Part shown: positions 18,680 through 25,635 of the stretch, in pieces | How positions within the stretch are numbered: the stretch's first letter is position 1 | Layout: each line of letters opens with the position of its first letter | Origin: UBA5314 sp039679855 | Lineage (GTDB): Bacteria; Bacillota; Syntrophomonadia; Syntrophomonadales; Syntrophomonadaceae | Direction of reading: 5' to 3' | NCBI GenBank assembly: GCA_039679855.1 | Contig: JBDKUE010000008.1 | Coordinates: 34,940 to 98,939, forward strand | DNA length: 64,000 nt | Notes under the pieces: model-generated | What the model was told of the DNA's origin: nothing | What the model saw: only the letters and a program-made list of their open reading frames with translations | Databases searched by the model: none | Position numbers and translations under genes: made by a program

Positions 18680-18840
18680 CAACTATCCTCTCTCGTCTGA
18701 GCTTTAACACTGTATAGCTAGGAGTTTCCTCCAGCCACATTAAGTAAAGCCTTAATCCGGCAGTACCTGTTCACCCGTTGGCGTCTCTCGACGTTTCGGG
18801 GCAGTGGCATATGTCTATATAGTAGCCTCACCTAACGAGG
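18680..18840 (-). promoter_or_regulatory. M-box (ykoK) magnesium riboswitch
   Basis: On the minus strand the region carries the hallmark M-box blocks in order: GTTAGGTGAGGCT, ACTATATAGACA, GCCACTGCCCCGAAA, GACGCCAACGGGTGAACAGG, ACTTAATGTGGCTGG and TTAAAGCTCAGACG. The aptamer ends about 40 bases before an intrinsic terminator and about 210 bases before the MgtE_N/CBS start. High Mg2+ should favour termination, low Mg2+ expression of the transporter operon. Ends are approximate. Confidence 0.92.
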
Positions 18841-19014
18841 AAATATTTATTTGCATGTTGATTATAGGCACTTTACGCTCAAATCGTCAACAATAAACGC
18901 ATGGGTTTCTTCTCTTATAAAGTAGATGTTCAAGCCTAATTTTTATGTAGAGCAGGCGCCAACCACCAACCAAATCGCACCCGGCATCATTTCTATAAAG
19001 ACTGCGATAAGTAT

Positions 19015-19044
19015 TTGCTTTTATTCACTTTAATATTTTATAAT
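19015..19044 (+). promoter_or_regulatory. Sigma-A-type promoter upstream of the tandem cobalamin riboswitches
   Basis: TTGCTT at 19015-19020 and TATAAT at 19039-19044 are separated by 18 bases. Transcription would start near 19052, about 20 bases before the first aptamer. No similar promoter is visible between the first and second riboswitch. Confidence 0.6.
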
Positions 19045-19069
19045 TTGAATACAGAATTGAATAAGTTAG

Positions 19070-19237
19070 TACAGGTGCCTGCCTCTCATAAAGGAGGCGG
19101 GTGAAAAGGGAAGTCGGTGTAAATCCGGCACGGTCACGCCACTGTAAGGGGGATGACCCTCAAACCATGTCACTGGCATAAACTGCCGGGAAGACTTGAG
19201 GGTTTAGATGATCCCGAGTCAGGAAACCTGCCTGTTC
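19070..19237 (+). promoter_or_regulatory. Cobalamin riboswitch 1 (tandem pair)
   Basis: It contains the cobalamin aptamer core: a GGGAAGTCGGTG segment, AATCCGGCACGGTCACGCCACTGTAA (the B12 box lies around GCCACTGTAA), then GGGAAGACTTGAGGG, GAGTCAGGAAACC and a closing TGCCTGTTCT that pairs with ACAGGTGCC at the 5-prime end. It is followed by a terminator at 19327-19355. It should repress the downstream corrinoid-uptake genes when adenosylcobalamin is abundant. Confidence 0.93.
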
Positions 19238-19326
19238 TTAAGTCACCAGTCTAACCTACGGTTGATAGGGGGGTGATTCAAGAGCCATGCGGCGTTTGCC
19301 TATAGATGGTTCATTTACGAATATCT

Positions 19327-19355
19327 CTCCTTCCGTAGTCCGGAAGGAGTTTTTT
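19327..19355 (+). terminator. Terminator of cobalamin riboswitch 1
   Basis: CTCCTTCCG and CGGAAGGAG pair around TAGTC and are followed by six T. It is positioned as the expression platform of riboswitch 1. Confidence 0.85.
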
Positions 19356-19374
19356 GTTGCAGAGAGCCGTAGAG

Positions 19375-19407
19375 CCCCATCAGACATAATTTCTGATGGG
19401 GTTTTTT
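19375..19407 (+). terminator. Second terminator between the tandem riboswitches
   Basis: CCCCATCAGA and TCTGATGGGG form a perfect ten-pair stem with a seven-base loop and six following T. It sits 20 bases after the riboswitch 1 terminator, so transcripts reaching riboswitch 2 have to pass two stops. Confidence 0.85.
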
Positions 19408-19433
19408 AAATCTCGCGAGTTTCAACAGAATAA

Positions 19434-19606
19434 GTGGAACAGGTGTTTACCCTGAAAGAGGGTAAGTGAAAAGGGAAGCCGGTGCAAATCCGGCACGGTC
19501 GCGCCACTGTAAGGAGGATGGCCCTCAAACCATGTCACTGGCAGTAAAACCGCCGGGAAGACTTGAGGGTGCAGATGATAACGAGTCAGGAGACCTGCCT
19601 GTTCCA
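19434..19606 (+). promoter_or_regulatory. Cobalamin riboswitch 2 (tandem pair)
   Basis: It is very similar to riboswitch 1: GGGAAGCCGGTGCAAATCC, CGGTCGCGCCACTGTAAGG, GGGAAGACTTGAGGG, GAGTCAGGAGACC and a closing GCCTGTTCCA. The near-identical core suggests that the pair arose by local duplication. Its own terminator follows at 19687-19723. Confidence 0.93.
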
Positions 19607-19686
19607 AGTCACCGGTCAAACCTACGGTTGATAGGGGGGTGATGGGAGAACCATGCGTCGGCTGCCTGGTTCAATAATGATTATCA

Positions 19687-19723
19687 CTCCTTCCGTAGTT
19701 TCGGAAGGAGTTCTATTTTTTTT
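19687..19723 (+). terminator. Terminator of cobalamin riboswitch 2
   Basis: CTCCTTCCG and CGGAAGGAG pair around TAGTTT and are followed by TTCTATTTTTTTT. The stem is the same as that of the riboswitch 1 terminator, supporting duplication of the whole leader. Confidence 0.85.
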
Positions 19724-19750
19724 AGTCTCTTATTATTAAAACCTAATATG

Positions 19751-19796
19751 GTTGGAAAGGTGCTTACCCTCGGGAGGGCAAGCAAAAAGTAAATCG
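19751..19796 (+). repeat. Truncated third cobalamin riboswitch (relic)
   Basis: GGTGCTTACCCTCGGGAGGG followed by CAAGCAAAAAGT matches the 5-prime helix region of riboswitches 1 and 2 (GGTGTTTACCC, AAGTGAAAAGG) at roughly three quarters of positions. The B12 box and the rest of the core are missing, so it cannot bind cobalamin. Confidence 0.55.
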
Positions 19797-19899
19797 TTCA
19801 GCTTAGATGGTGATTAGAAGTGATATGAATGCCGTCTGACGGGTGGCGCAAGAGGAGGCAGAATTTGTATCAAAGAATGTTGGCGGGAAGTGACTGCAG

Positions 19900-20739
19900 G
19901 TGATTGAAATATGCGGACTTTGCAAGAGCTATGGTCAAATCAAGGCCCTGGACCACTTGAGTCTTACGATAAACCAGGGAGAAGTCTTTGGATTATTGGG
20001 TCCCAACGGTGCTGGTAAAACAACCACCTTTCGCCTTCTTACCACCCTGGCCAGGCCGACCGCGGGTAAGGTTTTCATAAGCGGCCAGGAGGTTAACCGC
20101 CATTCAGTAAAGGTGAAAAAGGAGTTTGGGGTTGTGCCCCAGCAGTTAACCCTGGACTCAGACCTGACCGCCCGGGAAAACCTGGTGCTGCACGGAATGC
20201 TGCACAAGATCCCGGGCCGGGAAATGAGCATCCGGATAAGAGAACTCCTTGCTTTGGTAGAGCTGGAAAATCGCTCCCAAAGCCCGGTGAATGAGTTCTC
20301 CGGGGGGATGAAAAGGCGTTTGATGATTGCCCGGGCCATGATGCAGAGGCCGAGCATCCTCTTTCTGGATGAACCTACGGCGGGGCTTGATCCCCAGGTA
20401 CGACGACAGATCTGGGATCTACTCAGGCGTCTCAACATTCAGGGTGTCACGGTTCTTTTAACCACGCATTACATAGAGGAAGCCGAACAGATATGCAGCC
20501 GGGTTGGCATTCTCAATCAGGGAAAATTGATTGCTTTGGGCACACCTGACGAATTGAAAGCGAAAGTGGGCAAAGTGGTCGTGGAGGTCCCCAATCAATG
20601 CGGCACAGAATACCGCGTATTTGAAAACCGGGAAGCCGCCGCCAGGTACATCGCTGAATTGGACCGTGATGCCCTGGTCAGGGAAAGCAGTCTGGAAGAC
20701 GTTTTTATAGAATTGACAGGCCGAAAAGTGGGTGAATGA
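19900..20739 (+). CDS. ABC transporter ATP-binding protein (ABC-2 family exporter type)
   Basis: A 279-residue ATPase. Walker A GPNGAGKTT (about residues 34-42), the signature EFSGGMKRR (about 131), Walker B ILFLDEPTAGLD (about 150) and the switch His in LLTTHYIEEAE are all present, so it should hydrolyse ATP. It starts at GTG; a 12-codon frame (TTG at 19866 behind GAGGAGG) ends with a TGA overlapping this GTG, so translation may be coupled. It is followed by an ABC-2 permease with an eight-base overlap. First gene after the tandem cobalamin riboswitches, so B12-repressed. ABC-2 systems usually export or flip substrates, so a role in placing surface components is as likely as corrinoid import. 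Confidence 0.9.
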   Translation: MIEICGLCKSYGQIKALDHLSLTINQGEVFGLLGPNGAGKTTTFRLLTTLARPTAGKVFISGQEVNRHSVKVKKEFGVVPQQLTLDSDLTARENLVLHGMLHKIPGREMSIRIRELLALVELENRSQSPVNEFSGGMKRRLMIARAMMQRPSILFLDEPTAGLDPQVRRQIWDLLRRLNIQGVTVLLTTHYIEEAEQICSRVGILNQGKLIALGTPDELKAKVGKVVVEVPNQCGTEYRVFENREAAARYIAELDRDALVRESSLEDVFIELTGRKVGE

Positions 20740-21475
20740 GATGTTCGGAGCCTATACGGTTTTTTACCGGGAAATGATGCTTTTACGTAAAAAACTACCG
20801 GGATTTTTTGCCGGGAGCATAGTCGGCCCCCTGCTTTACTTAATGGCTTTTGGATGGAGCCTGGGCAGAAACATCCAGTTGGGAGGGGTGACTTACCTTG
20901 ATTTTGTGGTGCCGGGAATTTTGGCCGTGAGCGCCATGAATGGCAGCTATAATGCGACCGGCGCTTCTCTCAACATCAGCCGGCTTTACCACCGGTCATT
21001 CGAGGAATTCCTGGTTGCCCCCATCGGGGTCTGGTCCATTGTCCTGGGCAATGTACTGGGCGGATGTATGCGCGGACTGTTTTCATCCGCAGTTATTTTA
21101 ATCATGTCCTACCTTTTTGGCGCCCACCTGCAGTGCAATTTATATTTTATAATAACCCTGTTTCTCACCTGCTTTTTATTCGCTTCCCTGGGTGTGGTAG
21201 CCGCAATGGTGGTAAACTCCCACGAAGAGATGGCGAATTTTGGCACCTTTGTGATCCTGCCTATGAGTTTCCTATGCGGGACCTTCTTCCAGTTGGATGT
21301 TCTTCCTCCGATTGCTTCCAACATAATCATGCTTCTCCCGCTAACTCATTCAGCGATCGCGCTTCGGGCGATTGCCCTGGGTGCCGGGTTTCCTTTAACA
21401 TCTTTTCTAATTGTCACGGTTTACAGTATTGTTCTGTTTGGGTTTGGAATCTGGGTTACCTACAGAGTGGAGTAG
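20732..21475 (+). CDS. ABC-2 type transporter permease
   Basis: A 247-residue membrane protein with six hydrophobic segments and the ABC-2 family pattern (YFxREM-like N-terminus, then FFAGSIVGPLLYLMAFGW, LDFVVPGILAVSAMN, FEEFLVAPIG and PMSFLCGTFFQLDVLP). The GTG start overlaps the ATPase stop region; an ATG at 20741 is an alternative. It forms the membrane half of the ABC pair with the preceding gene. It resembles NodJ/DrrB-like exporters rather than BtuC-type importers, which is unexpected for a gene under cobalamin riboswitch control. Substrate unknown. Confidence 0.88.
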   Translation: MNEMFGAYTVFYREMMLLRKKLPGFFAGSIVGPLLYLMAFGWSLGRNIQLGGVTYLDFVVPGILAVSAMNGSYNATGASLNISRLYHRSFEEFLVAPIGVWSIVLGNVLGGCMRGLFSSAVILIMSYLFGAHLQCNLYFIITLFLTCFLFASLGVVAAMVVNSHEEMANFGTFVILPMSFLCGTFFQLDVLPPIASNIIMLLPLTHSAIALRAIALGAGFPLTSFLIVTVYSIVLFGFGIWVTYRVE

Positions 21476-21520
21476 TTGACGCAATACTACCAGGCCGGGT
21501 TTATAGGAGGATCTTAAGAA

Positions 21521-23251
21521 ATGGAAATAGTCGATTCAAAAGTATCTATAATTGAAAAAATCGATAAACCAAATACGGTAAAAGTGGCTCTTGTTCACGC
21601 TTCTATCGCCTGGAATGATAGGGAATATAATCTGAGCCGCTTATTGGAATTGAACGAGAAAGCCGCCCAGGCGGGGGCCGGGATCATTGTCAACCCGGAA
21701 CTGGCATTGTCGGGGTACTCGTTTTCAGGAAAAAGTGAGATTGAACACCTGGCAGAAGCGATTCCCGGCCCGGCCACTGATAAATTCGGTAGGCTGGCTC
21801 GGAAACATAAAGCCTATATCGCGTTCGGGCTGCCTGAAATAGACCGGGAGACCGGTGTTGTTTATAATGCGGGGGTCTTGATCGGTCCTGAAGGGACGGT
21901 TTTGGGGCAGGCCCGGAAACTTGCCCCTGCCTATAAGGAAAATCGCTGGTCAGCCCGGGGAAACCTGCCCGTCCTGGTCTGTTCGACAGTGTATGGAAAA
22001 ATGGGGCTGATCATCTGCTCTGATGCATTCTGGTATCAGCCTGCCAGACTGGCAGCTCTGAATGGGGCGCGCTTGCTGCTGGTGCTGGCCAACTGGCCTC
22101 CCCAGGGTCATCCCCCCGACCACTTTTGGCGGGCGCGGGCACTGGAGAACGGAATATACGTATTGGCCTGCAACCGAACCGGGATTGACAAGTCCCTGGA
22201 TTGCACCCAGGCCCAATCATTCATCATCAACCCTGAAGGTATCGTTGAGACACAGGTAAGTTCGCCAGAGGATAAAGTTGTTTACGGGGATTTATCAATA
22301 CCGGCCGGTCAGGTATTGTTCTCAAGCAAGGTCCAGGACCGATTAGCGGCCCGCCGGCCCCATTTCTATACCGACATCGCCCTTGATCCATATTCGTCAC
22401 ACGTCGAAACGGATAATCTGCTCGAACTTCCCCCAGCGGATCCGTTCACAGCGGCATCCTTGCAGTTTCGGCCCCTGCCGCTTAGTCCGGCAGAAAATAG
22501 GGAGCAGATGTTGGCCATGATTGATAAGGCGTGTATGGCGGCCGCAGACTACAGGCCGGGGCTAAGGCTCCTGGTGTTCCCCGAACTGGCGACCGCCGGC
22601 CTGATCAAGAACCGGGATGAAGCCTGGCGGGCAGCCGAGGAAATTCCCGGTCCGACTGTAGAAGCGATAGAGCGCAAAGCCAGGGAAAGAGATGTCTACA
22701 TTATTTTTGGAATGGCTGAACGGGAAAATGAATCATACTACAATACCACCGTACTCATTGGACCCAAGGGATTGTTGGGCAAGTACCGCAAAGTCCATTT
22801 ATCCCAATCGGACCGCAGCTGGGCATGCGCCGGGGAAAACGGTTTTTTCAGCTACGACCTGCCCTTTGCGAGGGTTGGCTTATTAATGGGAACCGATCTG
22901 CTGGTTCCTGAATGCATGCACGCCCTGGCCAAAAGAGGCACGGACCTGGTCTGCGCTCCCTCCCTGTGGATGGAAAGGCAGAACCGCTATCTGTGGGAGG
23001 CCCGTATGGTGGAAATGCAGGTACATCTGGTGGTATCCAACCAGTGGGGAGGAGAGACGGCCTCGTCTTTCCCCGGGGGGAGTGCTATCTACAGTTTTCA
23101 CCGGTATCCAGAAAAAAGAATGCAGGTTACCGCAGCCGAGGATGAGGACGATATACAGCTTTTATGCCTGGACCCGAAAGATGCAAGGCAAAAGAGATTC
23201 CTGGAATTGGCGAGTTATGATCCTTTGCTTATAGAGTCGTCAAATTATTGA
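21521..23251 (+). CDS. Tandem nitrilase-superfamily protein, second domain lacking its Cys
   Basis: A 576-residue fusion of two carbon-nitrogen hydrolase domains. Domain 1 (about residues 20-290) keeps the catalytic triad: E60 (NPELALSGY), K133 (ARKLAP) and C166 (GLIICSDAF). Domain 2 (about 310-570) keeps E355 (FPELATAG) and K424 (KYRKVHL), but the nucleophile position reads GLLMGTDLL, Gly instead of Cys at 457, so it should be inactive or structural. No signal peptide, so cytosolic. Family members hydrolyse or transfer amides and nitriles. In a B12-repressed operon an amidase acting on corrinoid amide side chains, as CbiZ does by a different fold, is an attractive but unproven idea. AGGAGG precedes the ATG. 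Confidence 0.88.
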   Translation: MEIVDSKVSIIEKIDKPNTVKVALVHASIAWNDREYNLSRLLELNEKAAQAGAGIIVNPELALSGYSFSGKSEIEHLAEAIPGPATDKFGRLARKHKAYIAFGLPEIDRETGVVYNAGVLIGPEGTVLGQARKLAPAYKENRWSARGNLPVLVCSTVYGKMGLIICSDAFWYQPARLAALNGARLLLVLANWPPQGHPPDHFWRARALENGIYVLACNRTGIDKSLDCTQAQSFIINPEGIVETQVSSPEDKVVYGDLSIPAGQVLFSSKVQDRLAARRPHFYTDIALDPYSSHVETDNLLELPPADPFTAASLQFRPLPLSPAENREQMLAMIDKACMAAADYRPGLRLLVFPELATAGLIKNRDEAWRAAEEIPGPTVEAIERKARERDVYIIFGMAERENESYYNTTVLIGPKGLLGKYRKVHLSQSDRSWACAGENGFFSYDLPFARVGLLMGTDLLVPECMHALAKRGTDLVCAPSLWMERQNRYLWEARMVEMQVHLVVSNQWGGETASSFPGGSAIYSFHRYPEKRMQVTAAEDEDDIQLLCLDPKDARQKRFLELASYDPLLIESSNY

Positions 23252-23266
23252 TAGGGGGAGATTGTT

Positions 23267-24277
23267 TTGTCGGTAGTAAAGAGAAAACTAACGGTTTTAA
23301 CCCTGGTCGGAGTGCTGGTGATAACAGCTGCACTATCGCCTTTTATGCCGCCGGTGGGAACCGCTCGTGCTGATAGCGTCAGCCTGGCGGAGTTATCAGC
23401 CAGGGCGGTAGAGTTGCTGCACCGGGACTTTCAAACCAATGGGGCGCGCAATAGTGATATGGGGGTGGGTACCTACGCTTTCTACATCCTGAAAACAGCA
23501 AAAGTAGATACCAGCGGCTGGCGTCATTCGGGCATTTCCCTCCAGGACGCAGTAATAAAACTGGTTAAACAGGATATTGATCACCCGGCTGATGTTTCGG
23601 CCAAGCAACTCGCTCAGGATCTGCTGGCAATGAAAACTATCCAACGCTCCGACCTGGCTGACCAGATTCTGAAGATATTGCAGAAAAGACATAACAAATC
23701 CGGTTTTGATGGCAACATATTCAGCAACTATGCCGCTTACGACTTTTTGGGCAGGGGCGAGTATCTGGAAACTGTGGAAACTTCCACAACTAGAGCGTAC
23801 CTGTTGGCTCAAATAGCCCGGGGATCAGATGGCAGTTTTTACGGTTGGGGATCCTACAAATGGAAGGGAAAAGTTGACCCTGGCATAATGTCGACCTGCC
23901 AGGCTGTAAGGGCTTTGTCGGTTTTGGATTCCCAGAAGAACGACCCTGAGGTGCAGGCGGCCATACAGCAGGGTTTAACTCTGCTGTCCAGGTATCAGCA
24001 GAGTGACGGAGGCTTTTTTGCGGGGATGGATGACCCGGCGATTGACAGCGCCGAGATAATCATAACCCTTAAAAAGCTTGGGCTGAAGCCCGACCTTTGG
24101 GTCAGTGGCTCGGTTAAGACCGCCGTAGATTATATGAGGCAGAAAGTTTTAAATACTAACGGCAGCCTGGGGGGATGCCAGAACATTATGGACGCCATCT
24201 GGGTGTTGGACGCCTGCACCGTACTCACTTCCCAGACTACAGCTCCACCGGCGGGAACTGGCAAGTTGAAGCATTAG
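23267..24277 (+). CDS. Secreted alpha/alpha-barrel protein, transcobalamin N-domain-like
   Basis: A 336-residue exported protein starting at TTG after GGGGGAGA, with a signal peptide (to about residue 35). The mature part is a terpenoid-cyclase-like alpha/alpha toroid with repeated QQSDGGFF and DSAEIIITL-type helices. It clearly resembles the N-terminal 310 residues of the S-layer protein at 27265-30897: both share xTNGAx, AQDLxAM, MDDPxIDxAE and a final NIMDA/NVMDA segment. In vertebrate intrinsic factor and transcobalamin this fold forms one half of the cobalamin clamp. With a DUF4430 protein encoded next and cobalamin riboswitches upstream, it is likely the alpha half of a two-protein corrinoid binder. 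Binding is not demonstrated. Confidence 0.78.
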   Translation: MSVVKRKLTVLTLVGVLVITAALSPFMPPVGTARADSVSLAELSARAVELLHRDFQTNGARNSDMGVGTYAFYILKTAKVDTSGWRHSGISLQDAVIKLVKQDIDHPADVSAKQLAQDLLAMKTIQRSDLADQILKILQKRHNKSGFDGNIFSNYAAYDFLGRGEYLETVETSTTRAYLLAQIARGSDGSFYGWGSYKWKGKVDPGIMSTCQAVRALSVLDSQKNDPEVQAAIQQGLTLLSRYQQSDGGFFAGMDDPAIDSAEIIITLKKLGLKPDLWVSGSVKTAVDYMRQKVLNTNGSLGGCQNIMDAIWVLDACTVLTSQTTAPPAGTGKLKH

Positions 24278-24304
24278 AGCCGGCTGCAGTAAGGAGGACA
24301 AAGA

Positions 24305-24946
24305 ATGAATAAAAAGAGGGCCTTTTATCTTCTGGCTTTGCTATTGATTCTCGCAGCGATCATCGTGCCGACCGTTGTGGATTCGAACCATAGCGGTTCA
24401 GGACAATTGGCCAAAACTGATACGTCTGTGGGCGTAACCGGGGACACACCGGCGCCGGAAAAAGCAATCGCGGTCGAGGATAAGGCAGCTACCCAAAGCC
24501 CCGCCGCTACAAGTGAAACAAAATATCAGACGGAGCAAACGGAATCAGCCCCTGAGGCCCCGGTCAAGGCGGATAGTCCTGTACAGAATCCGCCAGAACA
24601 GCCCGGGTGCAGGGTGTATATAGCCGTGGTGGGTCTAAAGGGCGAGATATTGTATCCCCCGGCAGCGGTAAATGTGACTCCCGGCAATCGGTGGGGGATC
24701 ACTGCCCTGGGGGCCTTGGATGCTACCGGCCTTTCTTACGGTATGAAACCTATGTGGCCGGACTTTGTGGACTCCATTGGCGGGCAGGCCTGCAAGGGGG
24801 TTTCGGGGTGGATGTACATGGTCAACGGCGAGATACCAATGCACCTGGCCGACAAGCATCCGGTCAAAGATGGAGATAAGGTGATCTGGTGGTTCAGCGA
24901 GAGCATGGACCAGGAGCCGCCTTCATGGGATAAGTTAAAGAAATAA
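24305..24946 (+). CDS. DUF4430 (transcobalamin C-terminal-like) membrane-anchored protein
   Basis: A 213-residue protein with an N-terminal membrane anchor or uncleaved signal (about residues 5-24), a low-complexity Glu/Ala/Thr/Pro linker (about 30-98), and a C-terminal DUF4430 domain (about 100-205). This domain shares GALDATGLSY, FVDSI, GWMY-VNG and SMDQE with the third DUF4430 domain of the S-layer protein downstream. DUF4430 is the family related to the beta domain that closes over cobalamin in intrinsic factor/transcobalamin. The linker would let the domain reach through the wall. It sits between the alpha-barrel gene and an ECF S component, an order suggesting hand-over of corrinoid to the transporter. 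Confidence 0.85.
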   Translation: MNKKRAFYLLALLLILAAIIVPTVVDSNHSGSGQLAKTDTSVGVTGDTPAPEKAIAVEDKAATQSPAATSETKYQTEQTESAPEAPVKADSPVQNPPEQPGCRVYIAVVGLKGEILYPPAAVNVTPGNRWGITALGALDATGLSYGMKPMWPDFVDSIGGQACKGVSGWMYMVNGEIPMHLADKHPVKDGDKVIWWFSESMDQEPPSWDKLKK

Positions 24947-24966
24947 CTTTATTCGGGGGTGTGTTT

Positions 24967-25623
24967 GTGAAAATCGACTGGGGCCTGATCACCACGGCGG
25001 GCGCTGTTGTAGTAATCATCCTGATGGTTTACCGGGTGGAAAAGAAAGATAATCTCAATTCCCGTCAGATCGCTTTGATAGGGGCATTGACCGCTATAAG
25101 TGCAGCCGGCCGCGCTGCTACCGGAGTCGGGATGCTTTTCCTTCAACCGACCATGTTCCTGCCCCTTATGGTTGGCTATACCATGGGATCAAGGGTGGGC
25201 GTGTTTGTGGGAGCGATGACCCCATTCATCTCTAATTTCTTTATGGGGCAAGGCCCCTGGACGCCTTTTCAGATGTTGTCATGGGGACTTATTGGTTTTT
25301 CGGGAGCCCTGCTCAGGCGCATTTGGCCAGACGCCCAACCTTTATGCTTTTCCATAATCAGCTCAGCCTGGGGATACCTTTACGGTGCGATAATGGACAT
25401 CTGGCAGTGGACCACCTTCATGCAGCCTTTGACATGGCAAGGATACACAGCCCTCTGGATCGCGGGATTCAGTTTTGACAGTATACGGGCACTGGGAAAT
25501 CTGCTCTTTTGCGGCGCCCTGGGCTCCCATACGCTAAAAATCCTCAATTATTACCAGAAAAAGATGCATGTTCAATATATAGAAAGCCTGGATTTCCCGG
25601 CTTCTCCTGATTCTCGGCAGTAA
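24967..25623 (+). CDS. ECF transporter S component, probable corrinoid specificity subunit
   Basis: About 218 residues with six hydrophobic segments and the S-component pattern: a helix ending RQIALIGALTAISAAGR, the motif FLQPTMFLPLMVGYTMG, then GPWTPFQMLSWGLIG. S components bind a vitamin and dock on the shared EcfT/EcfA unit, which lies at 30986-33779. GTG at 24967 is preferred to GTG at 24961 because GGGGG lies at 24955-24959. Cobalamin riboswitches upstream and DUF4430 neighbours make a corrinoid the most likely substrate; cobalt or another vitamin is less likely. Confidence 0.85.
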   Translation: MKIDWGLITTAGAVVVIILMVYRVEKKDNLNSRQIALIGALTAISAAGRAATGVGMLFLQPTMFLPLMVGYTMGSRVGVFVGAMTPFISNFFMGQGPWTPFQMLSWGLIGFSGALLRRIWPDAQPLCFSIISSAWGYLYGAIMDIWQWTTFMQPLTWQGYTALWIAGFSFDSIRALGNLLFCGALGSHTLKILNYYQKKMHVQYIESLDFPASPDSRQ

Positions 25624-25635
25624 GGGTGAGCACCT

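Noticed and set aside
18806..18816. Another GGCATATGTC motif copy near 18.8 kb
   Set aside because: It is part of the conserved M-box aptamer (minus strand ATATAGACATATGCCACTG region) and the match to the 56-kb repeat is coincidental.
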